From contig NZ_KE383968.1 in NCBI RefSeq assembly GCF_000423005.1, positions 124,001 through 188,000 on the forward strand: a stretch of 64,000 nucleotides of DNA, read 5' to 3'. This DNA is from Gelidibacter mesophilus DSM 14095. Lineage in GTDB: Bacteria; Bacteroidota; Bacteroidia; Flavobacteriales; Flavobacteriaceae. Below the pieces are notes generated by a model. The model saw only the letters and a list, made by a program, of their open reading frames with translations, did no database searches and was not told where the DNA came from. Every line of letters begins with the position of its first letter. The first letter of the stretch is position 1. The position numbers were made by a program, and so were the translations under genes. This document shows, piece after piece, positions 51,568 through 60,020 of the stretch.

Positions 51568-52068
51568 ATGAGGTCCCAAAATATTATAATTACTGAAAGC
51601 ATGTTGGCCAGCAATGGCAAGCGTTTCATCAATTATCTTATAGATTTAATCCCACAATATGCAATCAGTTTTGGTATAGGGTACGCCTCTGTTTACCTGG
51701 CAGAGTACATCGGTTATTATGGGCTTAGCGATTTTTTGTTAGACATCTCTTTTGCTGAAGAATTGCTCTTCAATTATGTGCTACTCATATTTTACTATGT
51801 CCTTTTTGAAAGCCTCACTTCTAAATCTTTGGGAAAATATGCTACTAATACAAAAGTGATCTTGCAGAATGGACAGGAACCTACCCCGAAGGATATTCTT
51901 ATCAGAAGTTTTTGCAGATTAATCCCTTTTGATGCTTTATCCTTTTTAGGAACCAAGGGTAAAGGTTGGCATGATTCCATTTCAAAAACTTATGTCGTCG
52001 ATAGTGAAGCCTTTGAAGCCGCTAAGCTATTAGCCAATGAACTCGATCAAATAGGCCATTTATCTTAA
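51568..52068 (+). CDS. RDD family membrane protein
   Basis: This 166-residue protein has an RDD domain with about three membrane helices. The family signature has diverged: FINYLIDLIPQYAISFGIGY (Arg-Asp replaced by an N-Y-L-I-D core), LFESLTSKSLGKYATNTKVI and DILIRSFCRLIPFDALSFL. Function in bacteria is mostly unknown; some relatives act in Na+/Li+ exchange. I used ATG 51568 because an upstream TTG lies in the promoter. It is followed by aspS after 105 bases, which has its own promoter. Confidence 0.85.
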   Translation: MRSQNIIITESMLASNGKRFINYLIDLIPQYAISFGIGYASVYLAEYIGYYGLSDFLLDISFAEELLFNYVLLIFYYVLFESLTSKSLGKYATNTKVILQNGQEPTPKDILIRSFCRLIPFDALSFLGTKGKGWHDSISKTYVVDSEAFEAAKLLANELDQIGHLS

Positions 52069-52123
52069 TAAACATCCTAATTATCAGATATGGGCAAAAC
52101 CCAACAATTGTTTTCCCTTTTTA

Positions 52124-52153
52124 TTTGATACTCATATAACTTGCTTAAATTTG
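52124..52153 (+). promoter_or_regulatory. aspS promoter
   Basis: TTTG at 52124-52127, an 18-base spacer and TAAATTTG at 52146-52153 fit the -33/-7 consensus, 19 bases before the ATG. Confidence 0.7.
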
Positions 52154-52172
52154 CACTTCAATTTTTCATACT

Positions 52173-53930
52173 ATGTACAGAAGTCACAACTGTGGTGAGT
52201 TAAGAGCATCACATATCGATAAAGAAGTTACACTTTCAGGGTGGGTACAAAAGAGTCGCGACAAAGGATTCGTGCTTTGGGTCGATCTACGCGACCGTTA
52301 CGGCATTACGCAGCTTGTATTTGATGATGAGCGCAGTTCAAAATCACTGATGGAACAAGCACAAAGCCTAGGCCGGGAGTTTGTTATTCAAGCCAAAGGC
52401 ACCGTTATTGAACGCGCTTCAAAAAACGCGAATATTCCAACAGGTGATATCGAAGTTTTAGTTTCAGAATTGACCATTTTAAATTCTGCACTTCTTCCGC
52501 CTTTTACCATTGAAGACAATACCGATGGTGGGGAAGAATTACGAATGAAATACCGCTACTTGGATATCCGCAGAAATCCTGTGAAAAACAGTTTGATTTT
52601 TAGGGCCAAAGTCGCACAAGAAGTTCGCAACTATTTATCAAATGAAGGTTTTATAGAAGTTGAAACACCGTATTTAATCAAATCAACGCCAGAAGGCGCT
52701 CGTGATTTTGTGGTACCAAGCCGTATGAATGAAGGCCAATTTTATGCGCTTCCGCAGAGCCCACAAACCTTCAAACAACTCTTGATGGTTGGGGGCATGG
52801 ACAAATATTTCCAAATTGTAAAATGCTTCAGGGATGAGGATTTACGTGCAGACAGACAACCTGAATTCACACAAATTGACTGCGAAATGGCATTTGTGGA
52901 GCAAGAAGACATTTTAGATGCTTTTGAAGGCTTGACACGTCATTTATTGAGAGAAGTTAATGGCGTGGACATCGAAAAATTCCCACGTATGACTTATGAT
53001 GAAGCCATGGCGAAATACGGAAACGATAAACCGGACATTCGCTTCGGGATGGAGTTTGGAGACTTAAATACGGCAACACAGCATAAGGATTTTGGCGTAT
53101 TCAACAGTGCAGAATTGGTCATCGGTATTGCAGTTCCTGGCGGGAATACCTATACACGTAAAGAAATTGACCAATTAATTGATTGGGTAAAGCGTCCGCA
53201 AATTGGTGCTTTGGGCATGATTTACGCACGTTATAATGACGATGGCACATTTAAATCGTCAGTGGATAAATTTTATGATCAAGAAGATTTAGCGAAATGG
53301 GCAGAAATAACAGGTGCCAAACCTGGAGATCTTATTTGTGTGCTCTCAGGAGATGCGCATAAAGTTAGACCGCAACTAAGCGCCTTACGTATGGAACTGG
53401 CCACACGTATGGGCTTGCGAAATCCGAAAGAATTTGCGCCCTTATGGGTAGTTGATTTCCCATTATTGGAATGGGATGAAGATACGGAACGTTTTCACGC
53501 TATGCATCACCCGTTCACGGCTCCAAAACCAGGGCAATTGGAACTTTTAAAAACCGATCCGGGCGCAGTAAAAGCCAATGCCTATGACTTGGTCTTGAAC
53601 GGCAACGAAATTGGCGGTGGATCCATTAGGATTCACGACAAGAAAACCCAAGCCTTAATGTTTGATTATTTAGGGTTTACGCCTGAAGAGGCCACTGCTC
53701 AATTTGGGTTTTTAATGGATGCCTTCCAATATGGGGCACCACCGCACGGTGGATTGGCCTTTGGCTTGGACCGATTAGTGGCAATTCTGGGCGGCCAGGA
53801 AACCATTCGCGATTTTATTGCATTCCCAAAAAACAATTCTGGGCGTGATGTTATGATTGATGCACCTGCGCCAATTGATGATAAACAACTTGACGAACTG
53901 AGCTTAAAGCTTAATATAAAATCCAAATAA
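52173..53930 (+). CDS. aspS: Aspartyl-tRNA synthetase
   Basis: This 585-residue class IIb synthetase has an N-terminal OB anticodon-binding domain ([21 protein letters not shown], residues 15-105). The core carries motif 1 ([15 protein letters not shown]), motif 2 ([20 protein letters not shown]) and motif 3 ([15 protein letters not shown]). The GAD insertion domain is at about residues 280-410. Length and layout are of the bacterial type. It is a single gene closed by a strong terminator. Confidence 0.98.
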   Translation: MYRSHNCGELRASHIDKEVTLSGWVQKSRDKGFVLWVDLRDRYGITQLVFDDERSSKSLMEQAQSLGREFVIQAKGTVIERASKNANIPTGDIEVLVSELTILNSALLPPFTIEDNTDGGEELRMKYRYLDIRRNPVKNSLIFRAKVAQEVRNYLSNEGFIEVETPYLIKSTPEGARDFVVPSRMNEGQFYALPQSPQTFKQLLMVGGMDKYFQIVKCFRDEDLRADRQPEFTQIDCEMAFVEQEDILDAFEGLTRHLLREVNGVDIEKFPRMTYDEAMAKYGNDKPDIRFGMEFGDLNTATQHKDFGVFNSAELVIGIAVPGGNTYTRKEIDQLIDWVKRPQIGALGMIYARYNDDGTFKSSVDKFYDQEDLAKWAEITGAKPGDLICVLSGDAHKVRPQLSALRMELATRMGLRNPKEFAPLWVVDFPLLEWDEDTERFHAMHHPFTAPKPGQLELLKTDPGAVKANAYDLVLNGNEIGGGSIRIHDKKTQALMFDYLGFTPEEATAQFGFLMDAFQYGAPPHGGLAFGLDRLVAILGGQETIRDFIAFPKNNSGRDVMIDAPAPIDDKQLDELSLKLNIKSK

Positions 53931-53934
53931 TTCG

Positions 53935-53959
53935 AGTCCTGCATTGCGCAGGACTTTTT
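53935..53959 (+). terminator. Intrinsic terminator of aspS
   Basis: A perfect 8-bp stem AGTCCTGC/GCAGGACT with an ATTGC loop and four T residues lies 5 bases after the aspS stop and 10 bases before the next start codon. Confidence 0.85.
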
Positions 53960-53968
53960 GTATAAAAG

Positions 53969-55771
53969 ATGCCAAAACAGAAGTCATTAAAGCGGTTTTT
54001 AATATTGAGATATAAATATATTTCTCAAAAAAACTTTGTTTATGTACTCTGTATCCTTGTTGGTCTAGTGGTCGGATTGGCATCAGTAGTTTTAAAAAAC
54101 ATCACCTTTGCCATACAAAAAGGGCTGGAACTGGGGATCATTATTTCCCACAACCAACTTTACTTTGTTTTACCGATAATTGGTCTCCTTTTAGTATATC
54201 TGTTTAAAAAATACTTGGTACGAAAAGAGTTGATACCATCTGTTCCTCCAGTTTTAAAACGCGCTATCCCCTCTTTGTTATATTCTTTATTGCGGCAAAA
54301 AGGACTCCTTTCCTATAAACTTATATACCATCCGTTAATAATGGCGCCGCTAACCGTTGGGTTTGGTGGATCAGTAGGATTATTAGGACCGGCAATAACA
54401 TCAGGCTCCGCTTTAAGTTCCAATTTAAGCAGATTGTTGAGGGTGGATAGAAAAACCAGAACCCTTCTTATTGCTTGTGCTACCGCCGGCGCGATGGCGT
54501 CTATGTTTAAATCGCCCATTGCAGGAATTGTCTTTGCAATTGAAGTGTTCAGTCTCGATTTAACATTCGCATCCTTATTGCCATTACTAATTTCTTCTAT
54601 TTGCTCGATTTTAACCTCCTACTTTTTTTTGGGAGATGAAGTATTATTCGACTTTACGGTTTCAGATACGTTTACTATTGAAGACACCCCTTTCTATATT
54701 ATTTTAGGAATTGGAACAGGGATTGCATCATTATATTTCACAAAGATATACTTCGCTATTTATGCTTTTTTTGACCGATTCAAAACGCGCTTTGTAAAAT
54801 TACTTGTTGGCGGTTTGGCCATAGGAATTATGCTTTATTTTATTCCGCCACTTTATGGGGAAGGCTTAAGTTTTACCAGAGATTTGTTTAGTGGCGATTA
54901 TTTGCACGCCTTGGGTTCCAACCCATTTGACAACTATTTGGATAATGTTTGGGTAGTCATTGTGCTGCTTCTCGGATTTTCACTTTTTAAAGTCATCGCC
55001 ATGACCACCACCTTTGCAGCGGGCGGTGTAGGAGGAATTATTGTTCCTACCATGGTAATGGGGAGTGCGCTGGGAAATGTTATCGCTAAAATATTAAATA
55101 ATTTAGGCCTCGGGTTTCATGTTTCTGAAGCCAATTTCACTTTGGTAGGAATGGCAGGATTAATTGCCGGCGTCATTCATGCACCTTTGACCGCCATCTT
55201 TTTGATTGCTGAAATTACAGGTGGCTATGCTCTATTCTTACCTCTAATGATTACGGTGGCCATTTCATATATGATTACTAAAAACTACATGGAACATACT
55301 ATTTATACCCGTGAGTTGGCAGAAAGAGGAGATCTCCTAACCCATGATAGAGACAAAAACGTATTAACCTTAATGCGGCTAGAAACCGTAATTGAAAGAA
55401 ACTTTATCCAATTAAACCCAACCATGACTTTTGGAGAAATGCTTCATAAAGGGGTCTCCAAATCAACACGAAATTTGTTTCCGGTAACGGATTCTGAGAA
55501 TCGCTTTTTGGGGGTTATACTATTGGATGATATCCGGGAATTACTGTTTGATCAGAAATTATATGACAGCACTTTTGTTTCAGATTATATATACAATCCT
55601 CCAGATTTGATTATTTTTGAAGAAGATAACATGCAAACCGTTATGGATAAGTTTCAAAGCTCGGGCGCCTGGAACCTTCCTGTAATAAAGAATGGAAAGT
55701 ATGATGGTTTTGTATCAAAATCTAAACTATTGACTGCATATAGAAGTCAACTGATTAACTTTAACAAATAA
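53969..55771 (+). CDS. ClC-type chloride channel with CBS pair, gating glutamate replaced
   Basis: This 600-residue membrane protein has the ClC core (about residues 25-445, with GFGGSVGLLGP, AGAMASMFKSPIAGIVFAIEV, AAGGVGGIIVPTMVMGSALGN) and two C-terminal CBS domains (about 455-600). In ClC antiporters the second conserved loop reads GREGP or, in Bacteroidota, GLEAP, with a gating glutamate. Here the position is Leu139 (codon 54383-54385, in GSVGLLGP). Without this residue proton coupling is lost in studied ClCs, so this may be an anion channel or an altered exchanger. It overlaps the following small gene by one base. Confidence 0.9.
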   Translation: MPKQKSLKRFLILRYKYISQKNFVYVLCILVGLVVGLASVVLKNITFAIQKGLELGIIISHNQLYFVLPIIGLLLVYLFKKYLVRKELIPSVPPVLKRAIPSLLYSLLRQKGLLSYKLIYHPLIMAPLTVGFGGSVGLLGPAITSGSALSSNLSRLLRVDRKTRTLLIACATAGAMASMFKSPIAGIVFAIEVFSLDLTFASLLPLLISSICSILTSYFFLGDEVLFDFTVSDTFTIEDTPFYIILGIGTGIASLYFTKIYFAIYAFFDRFKTRFVKLLVGGLAIGIMLYFIPPLYGEGLSFTRDLFSGDYLHALGSNPFDNYLDNVWVVIVLLLGFSLFKVIAMTTTFAAGGVGGIIVPTMVMGSALGNVIAKILNNLGLGFHVSEANFTLVGMAGLIAGVIHAPLTAIFLIAEITGGYALFLPLMITVAISYMITKNYMEHTIYTRELAERGDLLTHDRDKNVLTLMRLETVIERNFIQLNPTMTFGEMLHKGVSKSTRNLFPVTDSENRFLGVILLDDIRELLFDQKLYDSTFVSDYIYNPPDLIIFEEDNMQTVMDKFQSSGAWNLPVIKNGKYDGFVSKSKLLTAYRSQLINFNK

Positions 55772-56004
55772 TGAAATACTTTATAATTATTTTAACCATA
55801 GCCAGTTTAGGCAGTATTGCAGGAGGTTTTATTTTTGACACTGACTATTCCCAAAAAATGATTGGGTTTGGAGTCGTTGGCTTATTTCTCTTTGTATTTC
55901 CGTTATTTGCCTATTACCGATGGAAAGACAAAGATTTTAGGGATTATATGCTCACCAAGGAAAATCTTGATAAGATGCGCGAAAATGAAAAACATAAGTT
56001 TTAA
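55771..56004 (+). CDS. Small two-helix membrane protein downstream of ClC
   Basis: This 77-residue protein has two hydrophobic helices (FIIILTIASLGSIAGGFIF and MIGFGVVGLFLFVFPLFAY) and a charged C-terminal tail RWKDKDFRDYMLTKENLDKMRE. It is not assigned to a named family by me. Its ATG overlaps the ClC stop (ATGA), so translation is coupled and it may be an accessory subunit of the channel. Its 3' end overlaps the convergent tadA gene by 4 bases. Confidence 0.8.
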   Translation: MKYFIIILTIASLGSIAGGFIFDTDYSQKMIGFGVVGLFLFVFPLFAYYRWKDKDFRDYMLTKENLDKMRENEKHKF

Positions 56005-56450
56005 TTTAGATTTCGTTTTTCAATAAAGAAGCGTTTTAACAGCTGCGCTGACTCCTCCGCCAAAATCCCACCAATCATCACCGTCTTAGGATGCAGCTTG
56101 GTTTTTAATGCGATACAGCCTCTCTCATGATCTCTTGCGCCGTAAACAATTTTACTTATTTGACTCCAGTATAAGGCGCCAGCACACATTTGACAAGGCT
56201 CTAAAGTCACATACAGCGTACAGTTCACCAGATATTTTCCTCCTAAAAAATTGGAAGCTGCAGTAATAGCCTGCATCTCAGCATGAGCTGTCACATCAGT
56301 AAGAAGCTCGGTTAAATTATGAGCTCTAGCAATAATTCTATTGTCAATCACAATTAAAGCACCCACAGGAATTTCTCCTCTATCAAAAGCATATTCAGCT
56401 TCCTGCAAAGCTTTTCTCATAAAATAATCGTCATCAAAAGGGTTTTCCAC
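56001..56450 (-). CDS. tadA: tRNA adenosine(34) deaminase / nucleoside deaminase
   Basis: This 149-residue zinc deaminase has HAE in VTAHAEMQAITAASNFLGGKY and PCxxC in VTLEPCQMCAGALYWSQISKIVYGA. FMRKALQEAEYAFDRGEIPVGALIV matches TadA, which converts adenosine to inosine at position 34 of tRNA-Arg(ACG). Guanine deaminases share the fold, so the assignment is by best pattern and essential-gene expectation. It is divergent from dxs, with starts 62 bases apart. Confidence 0.93.
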   Translation of the reverse strand: MENPFDDDYFMRKALQEAEYAFDRGEIPVGALIVIDNRIIARAHNLTELLTDVTAHAEMQAITAASNFLGGKYLVNCTLYVTLEPCQMCAGALYWSQISKIVYGARDHERGCIALKTKLHPKTVMIGGILAEESAQLLKRFFIEKRNLN

Positions 56451-56496
56451 GAGCCAATCTTCAAAGGTTAAAAATCAAAAATACAATTTCAAATGC

Positions 56497-56504
56497 TACA
56501 TTTG
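56497..56504 (+). promoter_or_regulatory. -7 element of dxs
   Basis: TACATTTG matches TAnnTTTG and is only 7 bases before the dxs ATG, so the leader is expected to be nearly absent. Confidence 0.6.
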
Positions 56505-56511
56505 TAGTCTG

Positions 56512-58290
56512 ATGAAAAAATTATTAGACCATATCCATTCGCCTTCAGATTTAAGAGTCTTAAATCAAGAGGACCTACCACAACTTGCCAAAGAATTACG
56601 CGAATTTATTGTGGATATTGTGGCCACCAAAGAAGGTCATTTAGGAGCTAGCCTAGGAGTAATTGAACTGACCATCGCCCTTCATTATGTCTTTCAAACC
56701 CCTTTAGACTTGTTGGTTTGGGATGTGGGCCATCAGGCATACGGACACAAAATATTGACCGGAAGAAAAGAAATTTTTGATACCAACAGACAACTGCATG
56801 GCATTAGTGGTTTTCCAAAAAGAGATGAAAGCGATTATGACACATTTGGTGTAGGCCACTCCTCCACCTCTATTTCTGCGGCACTAGGCATGGCCATCGC
56901 CTCACAGTTAAAAGGTGAAGACCGGCATCATGTCGCTATTATTGGTGATGCCTCCATCGCCAGCGGAATGGCATTTGAAGGCCTTAATCACGCTGGGGTC
57001 ACAGATGCCAATTTACTGGTCATACTTAATGACAACGCTATTGGCATTGACCCAAGTGTAGGTGCTTTAAAACAATATTTGACCAATGTCAAAAAAGGGA
57101 CTGAAAAACAAGACAATATTTTTGAAGCCCTTAATTTCAATTATTCCGGACCTATTGACGGACACGATTTAGATGCTCTAATTTCTGAATTAAACCGAAT
57201 GAAAACCGTCAAGGGCCCTAAGTTTTTACACGTGATTACCACCAAAGGAAAAGGCCTGAAACAAGCTGAAGAAAATCAGGTCACCTATCATGCACCCGGA
57301 AAATTTGATTCTATCACTGGAGAATTGATTAAGAAGTCAGCGTCTTCACTTACAAAATTTCAGGATGTTTTTGGAGTGACCATAGTTGAGTTGGCTGAAC
57401 AAAACCCAAAGATTGTAGGCATCACACCTGCAATGCCAACAGGAAGTTCTCTAAAATTTATGATGGACCTAATGCCAGATCGCGCTTTTGACGTTGGTAT
57501 TGCAGAGCAGCATGCCGTAACACTTTCCGCAGGTATGGCCACCCAAGGGATGGTCGTTTTTTGTAATATTTATTCTACATTTTTGCAACGGGCTTATGAC
57601 CAAGTGATCCATGATGTGGCGCTACAGAATTTACCAGTTGTTTTTTGTTTGGATCGTGCAGGCCTGGTTGGCGAAGATGGCGCAACCCATCATGGCGTTT
57701 TTGATTTGGCGTATTTAAGATGCATTCCAAACCTCATCATTTGTGCACCCCGTGATGAGATTGAACTGCGTAACATCATGTACACCGCCCAATTGGGACT
57801 TGAACACCCCATAGCTATAAGGTATCCTCGCGGGTATGGCGTGATTGCAAATTGGAAGTTACCTTTTAAAAAATTGGAAATTGGCAAAGGTGAAATGCTC
57901 AAGCAAGGAACAAAAATTGCCATTCTAAGTGTCGGATTTATGGCCGAAAACGCGAAAGAAGCGATATTAAAAGTAGATCCTAAATATGAAATTGCGCATT
58001 ATGATATGCGGTTTATTAAACCTTTGGACGAACCACTGTTACACTCCATTTTCAAGTCATTTAAGTATCTCATTACTATGGAAGACGGCACTATTACGGG
58101 GGGATTTGGAACAGCAATTTTAGAATTTGCCGCACAACATTACTATCATATCCCTATAAAAACAGTGGGCGTTCCTGATAATTTCATAGAACACGGCAGT
58201 GTTTCACAATTGCAGGTATTAGCGCAGATGGATGCGACCTATATCGTCAAATGCATTGAATACGCTTTACTCGTTATCGAGTCCAACTAA
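56512..58290 (+). CDS. dxs: 1-deoxy-D-xylulose-5-phosphate synthase
   Basis: This 592-residue thiamine-diphosphate enzyme performs the first step of the MEP isoprenoid pathway, joining pyruvate and glyceraldehyde-3-phosphate. Seen are EGHLGASLGVIELTIALHYVF, the TPP motif GDASIASGMAFEGLNHAG ending in NDN, the catalytic region VGIAEQHAVTLSAGMA, and FCLDRAGLVGEDGATHHGVFD. It is slightly shorter than E. coli Dxs (620). The last 24 bases overlap a small gene on the opposite strand. The polyprenyl diphosphate synthase at the left edge uses products of the same pathway. Confidence 0.97.
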   Translation: MKKLLDHIHSPSDLRVLNQEDLPQLAKELREFIVDIVATKEGHLGASLGVIELTIALHYVFQTPLDLLVWDVGHQAYGHKILTGRKEIFDTNRQLHGISGFPKRDESDYDTFGVGHSSTSISAALGMAIASQLKGEDRHHVAIIGDASIASGMAFEGLNHAGVTDANLLVILNDNAIGIDPSVGALKQYLTNVKKGTEKQDNIFEALNFNYSGPIDGHDLDALISELNRMKTVKGPKFLHVITTKGKGLKQAEENQVTYHAPGKFDSITGELIKKSASSLTKFQDVFGVTIVELAEQNPKIVGITPAMPTGSSLKFMMDLMPDRAFDVGIAEQHAVTLSAGMATQGMVVFCNIYSTFLQRAYDQVIHDVALQNLPVVFCLDRAGLVGEDGATHHGVFDLAYLRCIPNLIICAPRDEIELRNIMYTAQLGLEHPIAIRYPRGYGVIANWKLPFKKLEIGKGEMLKQGTKIAILSVGFMAENAKEAILKVDPKYEIAHYDMRFIKPLDEPLLHSIFKSFKYLITMEDGTITGGFGTAILEFAAQHYYHIPIKTVGVPDNFIEHGSVSQLQVLAQMDATYIVKCIEYALLVIESN

Positions 58291-58425
58291 ATCTGCCTGC
58301 TGTGGGGCAGTATCAATATTTACCTGAATTGGGGAATCGTTCGTCTTTGAAAGGTCATTTATCACCAATAAAAAAGACACCGTTATAAACAGAATGGCTA
58401 AGGCACCAAGGATATTTTTTTTCAT
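58267..58425 (-). CDS. Small single-helix membrane protein, uncharacterised
   Basis: From ATG 58425 the product is 52 residues: MKKN, a hydrophobic helix ILGALAILFITVSFLLVI, then a polar tail ending ADLVGLDNE. An upstream in-frame start would run through the promoter: TATATTTG (58455-58448 on this strand) lies 22 bases before this ATG and supports the shorter protein. It lies between dgt and the convergent dxs, overlapping the dxs 3' end by 24 bases. No function can be assigned. Confidence 0.6.
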   Translation of the reverse strand: MKKNILGALAILFITVSFLLVINDLSKTNDSPIQVNIDTAPQQADLVGLDNE

Positions 58426-58447
58426 AATTTGGGAGTTCGGAGTTACC

Positions 58448-58455
58448 CAAATATA
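58448..58455 (-). promoter_or_regulatory. -7 element of the small membrane protein gene
   Basis: TATATTTG on the minus strand matches TAnnTTTG, 22 bases before the start codon at 58425. Confidence 0.5.
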
Positions 58456-58498
58456 CAAAAATATCGACAAGATGTAATCTTTTTACGATAAAAGACAC

Positions 58499-59842
58499 TT
58501 AAAAATGTGTCCCCTGTAGTTTTTTATGAGTAGAAATTGCCTTACTGTCAGAAAACTTAGCGACGTAATTACAGATGCCCAATAAACTGTGATAGAGGTT
58601 TTCCTGATTCAAATCTAAAGTTTTCGGGAAAATTTTAAGGATCAGCTTATGGTAACTACTCAATGTGCCTTCATGATGATTGACGATGGTGTCTGTAAAA
58701 ACCTCTAAAATACCATCAATAATTTTGTAACCTGCTATTTCTTTATTGATGACCTCTTCCGATTGATAAACCTTTTCAACACTCAGTTTAATGATATCCT
58801 TAATCTGCGCTTGATACTTCGAAACATCCAATAAAGCTTTATCGAATTGACCTTTTAGAATAGCATCTTCATGCGTCATAAACAAATCGACAGCTTCATT
58901 GATCAAAGTACTGATGGCGAGTGCTCGCAAATAACTGATCCGATCTTCTGTATTGGACAACGCATGATAATTATTAGTATTTATTGTGTTTCTTACTAAT
59001 TTTATAAGATATTCAAGTGCATATTCTTCATTAATCAGTCCCAAGTTAATACCATCCTCAAAGTCGATGATCGTATAACAAATATCATCCGCAGCTTCTA
59101 CAAGATACGCCAAGGGATGTCTGGAATAACTGATATCTTGATTGCCAGTTCGATCTATCAGTCCAAGTTCATTGGCAACATCCACAAATGCCTCTTTTTC
59201 ACTTTGAAAAAACCCATATTTTTTATCAGCAATATGTGAACTTGGCTTTTTTGGTAAGGATTCCTTCGGGTATTTCATAAAGGCCCCAAGCGTTGCATAG
59301 CTTAAACGCAGTCCACCTAATCTTCCTACTCGACTTTCAGTCAATATTTTAAACCCATTGGCATTCCCTTCAAAAGCACATAAATCCTGATATTCCTTTT
59401 CGGTCAGATGTGCTTTAAACTTTTTGCCTGAGCCGTTCCTAAAAAATTCGCCAATAGCTTTCTCACCAGAATGTCCAAAAGGTGGATTCCCAATATCATG
59501 AGATAAGGCCGCTGCGGCAACAATAGCTCCAAAATCATTGGCTTGGTACCCATGAATGCTTTGAAGATGTGGATATTTTGCCAATACTTCTTGGCCTACG
59601 CGTCTTCCAAGGCTTCTACCCACCACACTTACTTCCAAACTGTGGGTTAAACGGGTGTGCACAAAATCAGTATTTGACAATGGAATGACCTGAGTTTTGT
59701 CTTGAAGACTTCTAAATTCAGAAGAAAAAATGATCCGATCATAGTCTACTTCAAAACCCAAACGGGTTTCATCCTGTTCCTTTCTGATCCGTTTATGCGA
59801 ATCGCCAAATCGTTTCAATGATAATAATTGCTCCCAGTTCAT
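58499..59842 (-). CDS. dgt: dGTP triphosphohydrolase (HD superfamily)
   Basis: This 447-residue HD phosphohydrolase opens with WEQLLSLKRFGDSHKRI, DYDRIIFSSEFRSLQDKTQVIPL and the metal-ligand histidines in THSLEVSVVGRSLGRRVG. The HD pair lies in AALSHDIGNPPFGHSGEKAI, and AADDICYTIIDFEDGINLGLI supplies another Asp ligand. It hydrolyses dNTPs (by family preference dGTP) to deoxynucleoside and triphosphate, setting nucleotide pools. It stands upstream of the small membrane protein and divergent from the TonB receptor. Confidence 0.95.
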   Translation of the reverse strand: MNWEQLLSLKRFGDSHKRIRKEQDETRLGFEVDYDRIIFSSEFRSLQDKTQVIPLSNTDFVHTRLTHSLEVSVVGRSLGRRVGQEVLAKYPHLQSIHGYQANDFGAIVAAAALSHDIGNPPFGHSGEKAIGEFFRNGSGKKFKAHLTEKEYQDLCAFEGNANGFKILTESRVGRLGGLRLSYATLGAFMKYPKESLPKKPSSHIADKKYGFFQSEKEAFVDVANELGLIDRTGNQDISYSRHPLAYLVEAADDICYTIIDFEDGINLGLINEEYALEYLIKLVRNTINTNNYHALSNTEDRISYLRALAISTLINEAVDLFMTHEDAILKGQFDKALLDVSKYQAQIKDIIKLSVEKVYQSEEVINKEIAGYKIIDGILEVFTDTIVNHHEGTLSSYHKLILKIFPKTLDLNQENLYHSLLGICNYVAKFSDSKAISTHKKLQGTHF

Positions 59843-59909
59843 AGTAAGGTTTTATGCGTCCGCAAGATACATTTTTCAATGTTAAATTAAGAAGTCCATT
59901 TTGCAATAA

Positions 59910-59948
59910 TTTACATACCGCTAACATTTACCTAACTTTTTTGTGACC
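59910..59948 (+). promoter_or_regulatory. Pho-box-like tandem repeat upstream of the TonB receptor
   Basis: Four hexamers TTTACA (59910-59915), CTAACA (59921-59926), CTAACT (59932-59937) and GTGACC (59943-59948) are spaced by 5 bases each, an exact 11-bp period. The first two fit the Pho-box form TT(A/C/T)ACA or differ in one base; the last two are weaker. The run ends 72 bases before ATG 60021. The same architecture precedes the phosphate porin gene (11831-11858). Confidence 0.5.
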
Positions 59949-60020
59949 TAGGTTTCATCTTAAGTTAACCTCGCTCTTGCACATCATGACTTTCTTTGCG
60001 GTGACTTTTATAACCAACAT

